64,000 bases of DNA, taken from Sphingosinithalassobacter sp. CS137 (GTDB lineage: Bacteria; Pseudomonadota; Alphaproteobacteria; Sphingomonadales; Sphingomonadaceae). The stretch covers positions 1,054,001 through 1,118,000 of the forward strand of contig NZ_CP060494.1 in the NCBI RefSeq assembly GCF_014334115.1. Reading direction: 5' to 3'. Positions within the stretch are counted from its first letter, which is position 1. The number at the start of each line of letters is the position of its first letter. Positions 54,977 to 64,000 of the stretch are shown here, in pieces. Under the pieces are notes generated by a model, which ran no database searches, was not told where the DNA came from, and saw nothing but the letters and a program-made list of their open reading frames with translations. The position numbers and the translations under genes are program-made.

Positions 54977-56266
54977 ATGGCAACCACCGCGCCGCCGCTG
55001 CGCCGCATCCAGTCGCTCGACGTGGTTCGCGGCGTCGCCGTGATGGGCATTCTGACGATGAACATCGTCGCCTTCTCGATGCCGATGGCAGCCTATATGA
55101 ACCCCGCCGCTTTCGGGGGAACGACCGGTGCGGACCTGTGGGCCTATCTGATCAATTTCGTCCTCTTCGACGGAAAGATGCGGGGGCTTTTCTCCTTCCT
55201 GTTCGGCGCATCGACTCTGCTGGTGATCGAGCGCGCGACGGCGCGCGAGGTGAACCCGGCCCGCGTGCATTATTCGCGCATGTTCTGGCTGCTGCTGTTC
55301 GGGCTGGCGCACCTGTACCTGCTCTGGTGGGGCGACATCCTGGCGCTCTACGCGCTGGTCGGGCTGCTGCTCTGGTTCTTCCGCAAGCTGCGGGTGAGCC
55401 GGCTGATCATCGTCGGCGTGCTGCTGCTGCTGGTGCAATGCCTGATCGTCGCCCTGATCCCGCTTTCGGTCCAGGGATATAAATCCGGCGCGTTCACCGG
55501 AGGCGACATGGCGGCCGCCGCCGAGGGCCTCCGGGCATTGCGCGAAGGGTTCGGCGTCCCCCCCGCCGACGCTATCAACGAACAACTCGCGCTCTATCGC
55601 GGCAGCTATGGTGCGATCCTCGCGAACCGATTCGAACTCTTCGCGCTCGGCCCGATCAACGCGCTGTTCGTGATGGGCGCGGAGACGCTGGCCTATATGC
55701 TGTTCGGCATGGCGGCATTCAAAACCGGCATGCTTTCGGGGGCCTGGGCCCGCTCGAGCTATTGGAAATGGGTGGCGATCGGCTTCGGCATCGGTATTCC
55801 CGCCTATGCCATGCTCGGCTGGTACATGGTCGATCAGGATTTCAGCATGTTCTCGGTCACGGTCGCCGTGATGGCGCTTCCGACGCTGTTCCGGCCGGTC
55901 ATGATCCTGGGCTGGGCGGCGCTGATCATCCTGCTGATGCGCGACGGCTGGCTGACGCAGCGGATCGCCGCCGCCGGCCGGATGGCATTCACCAACTATC
56001 TGATGACCACGATCCTCTGCACCACCTTCTTCTACGGCTATGGCCTGGGCTGGTTCGGCTATCTCTCGCGCGCCGAGATCTACGTCGTCGTCGCGGTCGT
56101 CTGGCTGCTGATGCTGCTGTGGTCGAAGCCGTGGCTCGAGCGGTTTCGCTATGGCCCCTTCGAATGGCTGTGGCGCTCGCTGTCGCGCGCGCGGCTCCAG
56201 CCGCTCCGCGGAAGCGCGCTCCGCCACGATCCGGCCGCCGGACGCGTTGCGAGCGCGACGCAATAG
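54977..56266 (+). CDS. DUF418 domain-containing membrane protein
   Basis: A 429-residue multipass membrane protein. It opens TAPPLRRIQSLDVVRGVAVMGILTMNIVAFSMPMAAY, then DLWAYLINFVLFDGKMRGLFSFLFGAS, and ends with the DUF418 C-terminal region AAAGRMAFTNYLMTTILCTTFFYGYG. Function is unknown, with about eight helices. ATG 54977 has GGGGGA eight bases upstream and was preferred over the ATG at 54953. Confidence 0.87.
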   Translation: MATTAPPLRRIQSLDVVRGVAVMGILTMNIVAFSMPMAAYMNPAAFGGTTGADLWAYLINFVLFDGKMRGLFSFLFGASTLLVIERATAREVNPARVHYSRMFWLLLFGLAHLYLLWWGDILALYALVGLLLWFFRKLRVSRLIIVGVLLLLVQCLIVALIPLSVQGYKSGAFTGGDMAAAAEGLRALREGFGVPPADAINEQLALYRGSYGAILANRFELFALGPINALFVMGAETLAYMLFGMAAFKTGMLSGAWARSSYWKWVAIGFGIGIPAYAMLGWYMVDQDFSMFSVTVAVMALPTLFRPVMILGWAALIILLMRDGWLTQRIAAAGRMAFTNYLMTTILCTTFFYGYGLGWFGYLSRAEIYVVVAVVWLLMLLWSKPWLERFRYGPFEWLWRSLSRARLQPLRGSALRHDPAAGRVASATQ

Positions 56267-56269
56267 ACG

Positions 56270-56290
56270 TTGCGAATCACTCTCATTAGC
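56270..56290. promoter_or_regulatory. Fur-type box
   Basis: TTGCGAATCACTCTCATTAGC resembles the Fur-box core with arms GCGAAT/ATTAGC around a central ACTCTC. It lies 33 bp before the bfd start. It predicts iron-dependent control of the bfd-bfr pair, consistent with bacterioferritin regulation. Confidence 0.65.
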
Positions 56291-56322
56291 CCTACAAAGG
56301 CGAAAGAGAGTGTGAGGGTGCA

Positions 56323-56493
56323 ATGGTCGTCTGCGTTTGCAATGCAATACGGGAAAATGACGTGCGCGAGGCTGCGCGCAGCGGCGCGACCAGCGCCTGC
56401 CAGGCCTATCGTGCGCTCGGCCGCCAGGCCAAGTGCGGCCAGTGCGTCCCGTTCGCGCGCGAGATCATCGCCTCGGAACGTGCTGCTGCGTAG
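56323..56493 (+). CDS. bfd: Bacterioferritin-associated ferredoxin
   Basis: A 56-residue [2Fe-2S] protein with the Bfd cysteine pattern CVC (C4, C6) and CGQC (C38, C41), and the helical middle that docks to bacterioferritin. In the family it reduces ferric iron in bacterioferritin to release it. ATG 56323 follows GAGGGTGCA. A Fur box is just upstream, and bfr begins 109 bp after the stop. Confidence 0.92.
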   Translation: MVVCVCNAIRENDVREAARSGATSACQAYRALGRQAKCGQCVPFAREIIASERAAA

Positions 56494-56602
56494 CGTTCGC
56501 AGCAGCGAAAAACGGCGGATTTCCTAGGTTTTCACCCTGTCCATCTGCGCTCGAAGCGCGTAGAGTCCCGTCCGTGTTTCGCATTGGACAAGGGACCGGA
56601 CG

Positions 56603-57088
56603 ATGAAGGGTGACGCGAAGGTCATCGACTATCTGAACGAGGCGCTCAAGAACGAGCTGACCGCGATCAACCAATATTGGCTGCATTATCGGCTGCTCGA
56701 CAATTGGGGCGTGCGGCGGCTGGCCGAGCTCGAGCGCCACGAATCGATCGACGAGATGAAGCACGCCGACAAGCTGGCGGAGCGCATCCTGTTCCTCGAC
56801 GGGCTACCCAATTTCCAGCTGCTCGGCCGGCTGCGCATCGGCGAAAATGTCGAGGAGGTCCTCAAGGCCGATCTGGCGCTGGAGATGGAAGCGCTGCCGC
56901 TTCTGAAGGACGCGATCGAGCATTGCGAGCAGGTGCGCGACTATGTGAGCCGCGAGCTGTTCGTCGAAATCCTCGAAAGCGAGGAAGAGCATGTCGATAC
57001 GCTCGAACGGCAGTTCGACATGATCGAGCGCATGGGCCTGCAGAATTATATCCAGCTCAACAGCAAGGCCGAGGGCGACGACGACTGA
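56603..57088 (+). CDS. bfr: Bacterioferritin
   Basis: A 161-residue haem-containing iron storage protein. All ferroxidase ligands known from E. coli Bfr are present (E18, E51, H54, E94, E127, H130) and the haem ligand M52 is conserved in DEMKHAD. It stores iron in a 24-mer shell. ATG 56603. It follows bfd, the standard pair; both probably share the Fur-box promoter or use a separate one in the 109-bp gap. Confidence 0.97.
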   Translation: MKGDAKVIDYLNEALKNELTAINQYWLHYRLLDNWGVRRLAELERHESIDEMKHADKLAERILFLDGLPNFQLLGRLRIGENVEEVLKADLALEMEALPLLKDAIEHCEQVRDYVSRELFVEILESEEEHVDTLERQFDMIERMGLQNYIQLNSKAEGDDD

Positions 57089-57124
57089 GAGCGGCGCCGC
57101 GCCCCTTCCCGCCCGGCGGCGGCT

Positions 57125-57553
57125 TCAGCAGCCGCCGGTGACTGTCGGACGCCGCCCGAATGCAGCGCGGCGCTCCACCAGCGGAGTTGCTTCCCGCTCC
57201 AGAAGCGCAAGCGTGGCTTCGAACAACGGGCGCAGCCGGACGACATGTTCCAGCGCGTCGCTCGGCGTCTCATGCCGTTCGACGCAGGTGCGCGCGGTGA
57301 CCTCGATTTCCTCGGCAAGATCCGCCAGCGGCTCGGCGCCGAACTGATAGGCTTCGCCCTTCAGCGTGTGCGCGGGAATCACCATTGCCGTCGCGCTTTG
57401 CGCGCGCATCGCCTCTTCGATCTGCGTAACCGACCTGATGCCGTCCTCACGAAAATAGCCGAGGATCCGCACGAAATTGGCTCCCAGTTCCGCCCGCGCC
57501 TGCGAAAAGGAGTCCCAGTTCACCAGCGATCCCTGATCCGGCGTGACGGCCAT
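57125..57553 (-). CDS. Hpt (histidine phosphotransfer) domain protein
   Basis: A 142-residue helical protein with the phosphorylatable histidine H62 in AHTLKGEAYQFGA and the following acidic helix LADLAEEIEVTAR. It relays phosphate between hybrid kinases and response regulators; partners are not next to it. ATG 57553 gives the domain start; an earlier GTG/ATG at 57589 is less likely. The C-terminal end lies 37 bp from the bfr stop, on the opposite strand. Confidence 0.88.
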   Translation of the reverse strand: MAVTPDQGSLVNWDSFSQARAELGANFVRILGYFREDGIRSVTQIEEAMRAQSATAMVIPAHTLKGEAYQFGAEPLADLAEEIEVTARTCVERHETPSDALEHVVRLRPLFEATLALLEREATPLVERRAAFGRRPTVTGGC

Positions 57554-57618
57554 GAGTACAGCTCCGCATCTCTTTCGGTCGGTCAGCAATAGTCGGGGCC
57601 GGTAAACGGATGGTTGCT

Positions 57619-57825
57619 TCAGGCGCCGCGCTCGACGCGAAACCTGCCGGCTTCGGCCGTCTCGAGACGTGCGCCCGCCGCGCGTGCCACGCGCTCCAGC
57701 TCGGCGGCGGCGGCGGGATCGTCGGCCAGAACCTCGATCGGTCCGCCGCCGCGCTCGCGCAGTGCCTTGGCCAAACGGATCGCCGGCCAGGGGCAGCGCA
57801 TGCCGCGCGCGTCGACCAGCGTCAT
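57619..57825 (-). CDS. TusA/SirA-like sulfurtransferase protein
   Basis: A 68-residue protein with the family signature [19 protein letters not shown]11 being the conserved Cys-Pro cysteine. TusA-type proteins carry persulfide sulfur for tRNA and cofactor thiolation. ATG 57825 overlaps the der stop by four bases, which fixes the start. Role here is not defined by context. Confidence 0.85.
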   Translation of the reverse strand: MTLVDARGMRCPWPAIRLAKALRERGGGPIEVLADDPAAAAELERVARAAGARLETAEAGRFRVERGA

Positions 57826-59189
57826 TCGCGATCGCGGTCGAACGGGTTCTTCGGCGCGCGCAGCGTCAGCCGGACCGGCACCGCGCCGAAATCGAATTCG
57901 CGGCGCAGGCCGTTCACCAGATAGCGGCGATAGCTTTCGGGCAGCAGATCGACGCGCGTGCCGAACAGCACGAAGCTGGGCGGCCGCGTCTTCACCTGAG
58001 TGACATAGCGCGGTTTGATCCGCTTGCCGCCCGGCGCGGGAGGCGGATTGGCTTCGAGCGCGCGTTCGAACCAGCGGTTGAGCGCGCCGGTCGATACGCG
58101 GCGGCTCCACGCCTCGCGCGTTTCGAACGCCACCTTCATCAGCGTGTCGAGGCCCTTGCCGTTATAGGCCGAGACAGTGAGCAGCGGCACGCCGCGGGCC
58201 TGCGCCAGCCCCTCCTCGAGCGCTGCCTTGATGCCGTTGAACAGCCGGCTCTGGTCCTGCGCGACGTCCCATTTGTTGATCGCGAGGATCAGCGCGCGTC
58301 CTTCCTGGAGCACATTGTCGGCGATCTTCAGATCCTGCACTTCGAGGCCCTTGGTCGCATCGAGCAGCAGCACCACCACTTCGGCGAAATCGATCGCGCG
58401 CAGCGCATCGGCGACCGAGAGCTTCTCCAGCTTGTCCTGCACCCGAGCGCGCTTGCGCATCCCGGCGGTGTCGATCAGCCGGACGCGGCGCGGTTCGCCC
58501 TCCGGATCGGGCCACAGCCAGTCGATCGCGATCGAATCGCGCGTGATCCCCGCCTCGGGCCCGGTGATCAGCCGATCCTGCCCCAGCAGCTTGTTGATGA
58601 GCGTGGACTTGCCCGCGTTCGGCCGGCCGACGATTGCCAGCTTGAGCGGGGCATCGGGAGCGTCGGGATCCTCCTCGGCCTCGCCTTCGGGCTTTTCCAC
58701 AAAGGGCAGGAGCGCCTCGAACAGATCGACGACGCCTTCGCCATGTTCCGCAGAGAACAGGATCGGATCGCCGAACCCCAGCGCCATCGCCTCGATCGCC
58801 CCGGCTTCGCCGGCACGCCCTTCGGCCTTGTTGGCGACGAGAACGACCGGAGTATCGGCGCTGCGCAGCCAGCGGGCGATCTCCTCGTCGAGCGGCGTCA
58901 GGCCGGCGCGGGCATCGACCAGGAACAGCGCGACATCGGCCTCGCGCACCGCGGCCTCGGTCTGCGCGCGCATCCGGCCCGGCAGGCTGACGGGGTCCTC
59001 ATCCTCATAGCCGGCAGTGTCGATGACGCGGAATTCGAGGCCGAGCAGATGCGCATCGCCTTCGCGCCGGTCGCGCGTGACGCCCGGGCGGTCGTCGACC
59101 AGCGCGAGCCGTTTGCCGACCAGCCGGTTGAATAACGTCGACTTGCCGACATTGGGTCGGCCGATGATTGCTACGGTGGGTTGGGGCAC
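57822..59189 (-). CDS. der: Ribosome-associated GTPase Der (EngA)
   Basis: A 455-residue double-GTPase for 50S assembly. First P-loop GRPNVGKST at 10-18 and second GRPNAGKST near 185-195, each with DTAGxE-type switch II ([20 protein letters not shown]) and NKxD (NKAEG, NKWD). A KH-like C-terminal domain follows. The start is GTG 59189, preceded by GGAAGAG. Cotranscribed with the tusA-like gene and downstream of bamB. Confidence 0.97.
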   Translation of the reverse strand: MPQPTVAIIGRPNVGKSTLFNRLVGKRLALVDDRPGVTRDRREGDAHLLGLEFRVIDTAGYEDEDPVSLPGRMRAQTEAAVREADVALFLVDARAGLTPLDEEIARWLRSADTPVVLVANKAEGRAGEAGAIEAMALGFGDPILFSAEHGEGVVDLFEALLPFVEKPEGEAEEDPDAPDAPLKLAIVGRPNAGKSTLINKLLGQDRLITGPEAGITRDSIAIDWLWPDPEGEPRRVRLIDTAGMRKRARVQDKLEKLSVADALRAIDFAEVVVLLLDATKGLEVQDLKIADNVLQEGRALILAINKWDVAQDQSRLFNGIKAALEEGLAQARGVPLLTVSAYNGKGLDTLMKVAFETREAWSRRVSTGALNRWFERALEANPPPAPGGKRIKPRYVTQVKTRPPSFVLFGTRVDLLPESYRRYLVNGLRREFDFGAVPVRLTLRAPKNPFDRDRE

Positions 59190-59250
59190 TTGATCTCTTC
59201 CGATGCGATCCCGCGCCCCGCCGCCTCCTTCTCCCGATCGGAGAAGAGGC

Positions 59251-60573
59251 TCAGCGATACGCGAGGAGCCGGCCGTTGTCGGCGAGCACGTACAGCATGT
59301 TGTTGGCGACGACCGGCGGAAGCGTGAACTCCTGATCGGTTTCGATGGTGGACTGGATGCTGCCGTCGGCAGGCGAGACCGAGACGATCTGGCCGAGCGT
59401 GTTGACCAGCACCAGTCGACCGCCGGCGAGGACCGGACCGGTCCAGTTCACCGCACCCTTGGCGTCGTCCTCGTCGCGCCAGCGGCGCAGCTGCTCGATC
59501 CAGCGAATCCGGCCGCTGCCGCGCGAGATCGCGACAAGCCGCGCATCGTCGGTGACGACGAAGATCCACTCCCCCACGACCCACGGGGTCGAGATGCCGG
59601 CGACATTCTGTTCCCACAGGCGACGGCCGCTGCCGATCTCGATCGCGACCATGCGGCCGCCCTGACCAACCGCATAGACGCGGCCCTGATCGATCACCGG
59701 CTCGGCGTCGATATCCGAAAGCGACGAGACCGACGTGGAAATGCTCGTCCGCGAGAGGGTGTCGTTCCACAGCGACAGGCCATTTTCGTAACGATAGGCG
59801 TTGAGCTCGCCCGACGAGAAGCCGGCGATCACCGTGCCCTGCGCCGCGGCGGGCGCAGCCGAGCCGAAGACGCCTTGCGATTCGATGCTGGCCGTTTCGG
59901 TCCACACCACTTCGCCGGTCTGCTGGTTGAGCGCGAAGAGCTGATTGTCCTGCGAGACGACATAGACGTTGCCGTTCGCCACGGTCGGCGCGCCGCGCAG
60001 CGGGCCGCCGGGTCGGACGCGCCAGACGAGATTGCCCGTCGCCGCATCGAGCGCGACCACGTCGCCAAGGCCGTTGGTGGCATAGACGCGCCCCGATTCG
60101 ACGCTGGCGCCGCCGCCGAAGCGGGCACGGCGATTGGCTTCGCCCTCGGCGGTCTGCGTGGTCCAGAGCGATGCACCCGTGTCTGCCGCGAAGGCATGGA
60201 CCTGCCCTTCGACACCGACGGCGAACAGCCGGTTTTCGGCCACTACCGGCGCGGCAGCGAGCCGTGCGCGCGTCGATCCACCCGGGATGCGGGCTTCCCA
60301 AGCGCGCGAGAGATTCTGTCCGAGCGCAAGATGCCCCATCGATTTCGAGGCATTGCCGCCCGGCTGGCTCCAGCCGCTGTTCGCGACCGCCGCCGGCAGC
60401 AGCACATCGACATTCGCGAGCGTCGGATCTGCCGTGACGTCATTTTCAGCGACCAGAATCGGAACCCGCTGGCCGACGATCGGCGTGTTGCGATCGCCAC
60501 CCTTGAAGATGCCGCACCCGCCAAGCGCGCCCAGCGCGGCAATGGCGAGAGTCACGCGCGCGAGCTGTTTCAT
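59251..60573 (-). CDS. bamB: Outer membrane assembly lipoprotein BamB
   Basis: A 440-residue BAM-complex lipoprotein. The signal [20 protein letters not shown] sets the lipid-anchor Cys at 20. A beta-propeller of PQQ-like blades follows (for example [33 protein letters not shown], then repeated VYAxG patterns). It helps assemble outer-membrane proteins. ATG 60573 overlaps the upstream YfgM-like gene's stop by four bases. bamB followed by der is a classical gene pair. Confidence 0.94.
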   Translation of the reverse strand: MKQLARVTLAIAALGALGGCGIFKGGDRNTPIVGQRVPILVAENDVTADPTLANVDVLLPAAVANSGWSQPGGNASKSMGHLALGQNLSRAWEARIPGGSTRARLAAAPVVAENRLFAVGVEGQVHAFAADTGASLWTTQTAEGEANRRARFGGGASVESGRVYATNGLGDVVALDAATGNLVWRVRPGGPLRGAPTVANGNVYVVSQDNQLFALNQQTGEVVWTETASIESQGVFGSAAPAAAQGTVIAGFSSGELNAYRYENGLSLWNDTLSRTSISTSVSSLSDIDAEPVIDQGRVYAVGQGGRMVAIEIGSGRRLWEQNVAGISTPWVVGEWIFVVTDDARLVAISRGSGRIRWIEQLRRWRDEDDAKGAVNWTGPVLAGGRLVLVNTLGQIVSVSPADGSIQSTIETDQEFTLPPVVANNMLYVLADNGRLLAYR

Positions 60574-61316
60574 TGGTTGCTGGCTTCCTCGGTCTGTTCG
60601 TTCGTTGCTTCGCTCGATTCGGTGCTCTCGCCGTCGAGCGTCTCGCTGGTATCCACGCCGAGCACCCCGGCGATTTGCACGGCGCGCTGGCGGACACTGC
60701 TCGGCACCGATTCGGTGCGCGCGATCTGGCCATAGAGCTCGCCAGCCTCCTGGCGCTTGCCCTGCTTCAGATAGGCGGCGGCGACCATTTCGCCGGCAGT
60801 GCCGAAGAAGGGGCTGTCCGGATTGGCGAGCGGCCCCAGCCGCTCGATCACCGCAGCCGGCTCCATCTGCTCATATTCGGCGAGCGTCTGGCGCACGAGC
60901 GCCAGATTGCGAAACGGTTCGGGCAGCGATTCGTCGTTCGCGATCGCGCCGAACGTGGCGGCGGCTTCGGCCAGATTGTCGTTGGCGAGCGCGATATTGG
61001 CCTCGGAGAAGCGCGACATCGCGGCATAGCCGGCGCGATCGCTCTCGCTCAGCTCGATAAAGACCGCCTGCGCGCTGTCGACCTTGTCCTCGGCAAGGTC
61101 GTGCAGCGCAGTGTCGAACCGTTCGCCCTGCAGCTCGGCGGAGCGGGTGTCGCGATGGCTCAGATAGAGCCACAGCGCGAGGCCGAGCAGCACCACTACG
61201 ACGCCGGCTACGAGCCAGCGGCCCCAGCGCCGCCAGAATCGCATCAGCTGGTCGCGCCGGTACTCCTCGTCGACTTCACGAAGGAAGGCCTGATTTTCCG
61301 GGGGTGGCGTCGCCAA
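60570..61316 (-). CDS. YfgM-like membrane-anchored TPR protein
   Basis: A 248-residue protein with cytosolic N-terminus, a transmembrane helix (about 33-53, WLVAGVVVVLLGLALWLYL), and a periplasmic TPR-like helical domain (FSEANIALANDNLAEAAATFGAIAND, AAYLKQGKRQEAGELY). A Glu/Ser/Thr-rich C-terminus ends the protein. YfgM-like proteins assist periplasmic protein assembly near the Sec machinery. Start is TTG 61316, preceded by GGAG at six bases. Upstream partner of bamB by four-base overlap. Confidence 0.85.
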   Translation of the reverse strand: MATPPPENQAFLREVDEEYRRDQLMRFWRRWGRWLVAGVVVVLLGLALWLYLSHRDTRSAELQGERFDTALHDLAEDKVDSAQAVFIELSESDRAGYAAMSRFSEANIALANDNLAEAAATFGAIANDESLPEPFRNLALVRQTLAEYEQMEPAAVIERLGPLANPDSPFFGTAGEMVAAAYLKQGKRQEAGELYGQIARTESVPSSVRQRAVQIAGVLGVDTSETLDGESTESSEATNEQTEEASNQ

Positions 61317-61392
61317 GAACTACTCCATCGGTCAGTCGCGGCCGCGGACCTTAGCGGTGCCGCGGCGCATGCGAAAGCCGCTCCCTAACCGC

Positions 61393-62250
61393 TCAGTCGC
61401 GCGGCGCATAGACTTGTTCCGCGCCCGGAAAGGACCGTGCGCGAACGTCGGCGGCATAGGTGGCGACCGCGGCGGAAATGCGGCCGGCCATGTCGTCGAA
61501 TTTCTTCACGAATCGCGGCGTCCGCTCGAACAGGCCGAGCATGTCCTCGGTGACGAGAACCTGGCCGTCGCATTCGGCCGAGGCGCCGATGCCGATCACC
61601 GGGCAGCCGACTTCGCCGGTGATGGTGCGCGCCAGCGGCTCCACGACACCCTCCACCACCACCGCAAAGGCGCCGGCCTGATCCACCGCACGGGCATCGG
61701 AGATGATCTTGTCGTGCTCGGCATTGCTGCGCCCGCGCGCGCCATAGCCGCCGAGCGCGTTCACTGCCTGCGGCGTCAGGCCGACATGACCCATCACCGG
61801 AATGCCGCGCGCCGAAAGGAAGGCGATCGTCTCGGCCATTGCCTCGCCGCCTTCCAGCTTCACGCCGGCGGCTCCGGTTTCCGCCATGACGCGCGAGGCC
61901 GAGCGGAATGCCGCCTCCGGGCTCTCCTCATAGCTGCCGAACGGCATGTCGACGATCACCACCGAATGGTAGCTGCCGCGCACCACCGCTGCGCCATGCG
62001 CACACATCATGTCGAGCGTGACCGGCAGCGTCGACGGGAGGCCGTAGATCACCTGCCCCAGGCTGTCGCCGACGAGCAGCAGGTCGCAGTGCGGGTCGAG
62101 CAGCTGCGCCATGCGCGTGGTGTAGGCCGTCAGCATGACGATCGGCTCGCCGCCCTTGCGCTTCTGAATGGCGGGCACGGTAAGCCGCTTCATCGGCGCA
62201 GGCGTGGGATTGGCGCGGCTGGTGGCAGTGTCGAGCGTGTAGGTGGACAT
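61393..62250 (-). CDS. panB: 3-methyl-2-oxobutanoate hydroxymethyltransferase
   Basis: A 285-residue pantothenate-pathway enzyme. Family stretches are [67 protein letters not shown] and [28 protein letters not shown]. It adds a methylene group to ketoisovalerate to form ketopantoate. ATG 62250 gives the usual length. Neighbour genes are unrelated. Confidence 0.96.
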   Translation of the reverse strand: MSTYTLDTATSRANPTPAPMKRLTVPAIQKRKGGEPIVMLTAYTTRMAQLLDPHCDLLLVGDSLGQVIYGLPSTLPVTLDMMCAHGAAVVRGSYHSVVIVDMPFGSYEESPEAAFRSASRVMAETGAAGVKLEGGEAMAETIAFLSARGIPVMGHVGLTPQAVNALGGYGARGRSNAEHDKIISDARAVDQAGAFAVVVEGVVEPLARTITGEVGCPVIGIGASAECDGQVLVTEDMLGLFERTPRFVKKFDDMAGRISAAVATYAADVRARSFPGAEQVYAPRD

Positions 62251-62313
62251 GCCGGGTGCATAGCGCCGCCCGCACAGCCCCGCCAGCAAACTCCAGCGCC
62301 GTGTACGCCACGT

Positions 62314-62343
62314 TTGACTCGATGTTATATTTCTTTTACATCG
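62314..62343 (+). promoter_or_regulatory. Promoter with embedded dyad upstream of the membrane protein/XRE pair
   Basis: -35 TTGACT (62314-62319) and a weak -10 TACATC (62337-62342) with 17-bp spacing. The inverted repeat CGATGT (62320-62325) / ACATCG (62338-62343), with TGT and ACA in the arms, lies across the spacer and -10. It fits autorepression by the XRE-type protein encoded in the same operon. Confidence 0.6.
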
Positions 62344-62372
62344 TGCCGAATACACTTTGCATGGAGGCAGGA

Positions 62373-63287
62373 ATGGCGTTCAGGGAGAAGGTGCTGTGGG
62401 TTTCGGCCGCGGCGCTGCTGCTGGTGTGGGGCAGCTATTTCGGCGATCTGATCGCCGGGCTGCTCGCGCGGCGTATCGATGCCGAGGCGAGCTTCGGCGG
62501 ATTCATCCGCTCGGTCGTGCTGGTGGTGGTGATCCATGTCGTCGCGAGCATCGTGCTGGCGATCGCCAGCCCCAGGGAGGCGAATGCGGCGCCCGACGCG
62601 CGCGAGCGCGAGATCAACCTGAGCGCCTATCGCCCCGCCTATCTGGTGGTGGCGATGCTCATCACGCTGGCGATGCTGGCAACGCCGGTGCTGGTGCACG
62701 CAGCCCCGGCGATCCTGGAAGGCGCCGAGCCAGGGATGATCGTGGCAGTCGTGATCGGCAATTCGATGCTGCTGGCGCTCGTCGCGGGGAACTGGTCCAC
62801 GCGGCCTGGCAGATCGCTCGCTATCGCCGGGAGAGCTGAGGTGGACCGCACGGCAGACCTGCCCTTTCGCGAGAAGGAAGCCTGGATCACCCTCGCCGCG
62901 ATGGCGACCGCTTACGGCGGCTATTTCTGGATGGTCCACACGGCGGCCCCGGGCACCGAAGACTCGCTGCGCTTCGTACTGTGGTTCGCGATCGCCACCG
63001 TAGCGCGTGTCGCGATCCAGTTCGGCGGTCGCTGGGTCGCCGCGACCGCAACCCCCCTCGATGCGCGCGCACCCGCCGACGAGCGCGACCGGCGCATCGC
63101 GCAGCGCGGAATGGCGGCAGCCTATGGCACGCTGCTCGTCGCGATGATCCTGGTGGCGGTCGTGATGCCGCTCAGCGGATCGGCCGGCTGGGAAGTCGCC
63201 AACGCCGCTCTGTTCGGGATCGTCCTCGCCGAAACGGTGAGCTGCGCCGTCGTCATCGCCGGATATCGGGGCGCATGGAATGGCTAA
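62373..63287 (+). CDS. Multipass membrane protein cotranscribed with an XRE regulator
   Basis: A 304-residue protein with about eight hydrophobic helices arranged as two similar halves. Each half begins with an FREK-type helix start ([26 protein letters not shown] and [26 protein letters not shown]), an internal duplication. Family not recognised. ATG 62373 was preferred over ATG 62361 because GGAGG lies five bases before it. The XRE gene overlaps its end by eight bases. Confidence 0.78.
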   Translation: MAFREKVLWVSAAALLLVWGSYFGDLIAGLLARRIDAEASFGGFIRSVVLVVVIHVVASIVLAIASPREANAAPDAREREINLSAYRPAYLVVAMLITLAMLATPVLVHAAPAILEGAEPGMIVAVVIGNSMLLALVAGNWSTRPGRSLAIAGRAEVDRTADLPFREKEAWITLAAMATAYGGYFWMVHTAAPGTEDSLRFVLWFAIATVARVAIQFGGRWVAATATPLDARAPADERDRRIAQRGMAAAYGTLLVAMILVAVVMPLSGSAGWEVANAALFGIVLAETVSCAVVIAGYRGAWNG

Positions 63288-63492
63288 GGTTCCGATCTCG
63301 AACGACATCCGGACCTTGCGCTTTCTCTCCGGCGAAATGACCCAGGCGGAGCTCGGCGAGAAGATCGGGATGACGCGCCAGACGGTCGCCGCGATCGAGG
63401 CCGGCAAATATTCGCCGAGCCTGGAAGCGGCATTCCGCATCGCCCAGGTGTTCGGCAAGCCGCTCGAGGAAGTGTTTCGCTGGGAGGAATGA
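63280..63492 (+). CDS. XRE family helix-turn-helix regulator
   Basis: A 70-residue protein that is nearly all HTH_3: NDIRTLRFLSGEMTQAELGEKIGMTRQTVAAIEAGKYSPSLEAAFRIAQVFGKPLEEVFRWEE. Such short regulators (YozG-like) usually repress their own operon and act on the neighbour gene's membrane protein. ATG 63280 overlaps the membrane protein gene by eight bases. A dyad within the operon promoter is the likely target. Confidence 0.88.
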   Translation: MAKVPISNDIRTLRFLSGEMTQAELGEKIGMTRQTVAAIEAGKYSPSLEAAFRIAQVFGKPLEEVFRWEE

Positions 63493-63511
63493 GCCGCGGC
63501 TCCGGCCGCGC

Positions 63512-64000
63512 TCAGCCCCTCTCCTTTCCGTAGAGATTCATCGCGATCGAGATGCGATCGCCGCTGCCGCTGTGCGGACGCACGCCATGACGCAGCCACG
63601 CGGGGAAGAGGACGAGATCGCCCGGCTGGGTGCGCAGCCGCCGCTCGACCGGCTGCGGCTTGCCGTCCAGCCCGACCATGCGGAAGCCGGGAAAGGTCAT
63701 GAACGGCACCGGAAAGCGCGGATCCTCGAAATAGAGTTCGCCGCCCACATCCTCGCCCGGCGCTCCCCCGGTCGCGACATAATAGACCGCGGCCCACAGC
63801 ACGCCCGGATGCGCATGGCTCATGTTGACGGCACCGGCGGGCGAGACATTCGCCCACATCCGCACCGACCAGTCGATGCTGTCAGCATCGCGCTGATCGA
63901 AATGGGAGAGCCGCTTCGCCGTGCGGATCGCCATTTCCGCGAGCTTCGTCGCGGCGGGGCCGCCCCAATCGAGCATGTCGGTGTTCGAATGCCAGCCGCC
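63512..64000 (-). CDS. Putative 2OG-Fe(II) oxygenase (TIGR02466-like), 5' end outside window
   Basis: An incomplete gene: the frame is open to the right edge and 163 codons (162 residues plus the stop) are visible. Segments such as NMSHAHPGVLWAAVYYVATG, GGELYFEDPR and QPGDLVLFPAWLRHGVRPHSG hold the iron-ligand histidines and acidic position of a cupin/2OG-dioxygenase core. The substrate is unknown. The C-terminal end YGKERG is complete. Confidence 0.8.
   Translation of the reverse strand, partial: GGWHSNTDMLDWGGPAATKLAEMAIRTAKRLSHFDQRDADSIDWSVRMWANVSPAGAVNMSHAHPGVLWAAVYYVATGGAPGEDVGGELYFEDPRFPVPFMTFPGFRMVGLDGKPQPVERRLRTQPGDLVLFPAWLRHGVRPHSGSGDRISIAMNLYGKERG

Overview
The window reads as a chromosomal segment of a sphingomonad-type alphaproteobacterium (Sphingomonas or a close relative). 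The evidence is the high-GC, densely packed coding style, alphaproteobacterial families (the FYDLN acid-domain protein, the DUF1476/ATPase zeta inhibitor, a fused ThiS-ThiG), a GGAAC-N17-CGTT promoter typical of the sigma-EcfG general stress response, and a paired palindromic repeat of the kind common between sphingomonad genes. About 71 protein genes, three tRNAs (Thr-TGT, Ala-GGC, Leu-TAA) and several regulatory sites or hairpins can be supported. No rRNA, IS element, integrase or CRISPR array was seen.

Layout. 1-3007: leftward cvpA, GST-family gene, NifU-like scaffold and a Kef-type antiporter that runs off the left edge. 3008-7170: an AT-richer insert between cvpA and radA. It holds a SAMHD1-like HD phosphohydrolase joined to a probable PD-(D/E)xK nuclease domain, a 137-residue partner gene, and a divergent MerR-like regulator with a perfect 20-bp palindrome. 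This is the best candidate for an undescribed (defence-like) system. 7171-16271: radA, a GT4 glycosyltransferase, a PadR/DUF2218 pair with its palindromic operator, an L,D-transpeptidase, a UbiH-like oxygenase, rarA, a membrane-anchored OmpR-type regulator, and a gene that appears to start at CTG. 16291-21683: tRNA-Thr, tRNA-Ala, FYDLN protein, aroA-cmk-rpsA-ihfB, tRNA-Leu. 21662-31032: Nudix, an oligopeptide-binding lipoprotein, DUF4112, nadC, DUF2254, FUSC, nadA, and a DUF4230/metallo-beta-lactamase pair. 31179-34271: a BlaI/M56-peptidase regulatory pair with its operator, then grxD-bolA-DUF1476. 34425-35099: an isolated AT-rich orphan gene. 35152-40992: quinone oxidoreductase, leuD, a 52-residue ORF, leuC, and scoA-HAD phosphatase-scoB. 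41217-46212: an outer-membrane barrel protein, GST, a TPP enzyme, a stress-controlled CsbD protein, a methyltransferase and thiSG. 46355-57088: aroQ-accB-accC, phospholipase D, purL, a nitroreductase, and Fur-controlled bfd-bfr iron storage. 57125-64000: Hpt, TusA-like, der-bamB-yfgM-like outer-membrane/ribosome assembly genes, panB, a membrane protein plus XRE regulator, and a 2OG-Fe(II) oxygenase cut by the right edge.

Most of the window is core metabolism and housekeeping: aromatic amino acids and folate (aroA, aroQ), NAD (nadA, nadC), leucine (leuCD), thiamine (thiSG), pantothenate (panB), purines (purL), fatty acids (accBC), translation (rpsA, der, tRNAs), DNA repair (radA, rarA) and Fe-S/iron handling (grxD, bolA, NifU-like, bfr, bfd). 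The two clearly atypical islands are 3.4-7.1 kb and 34.4-35.1 kb.
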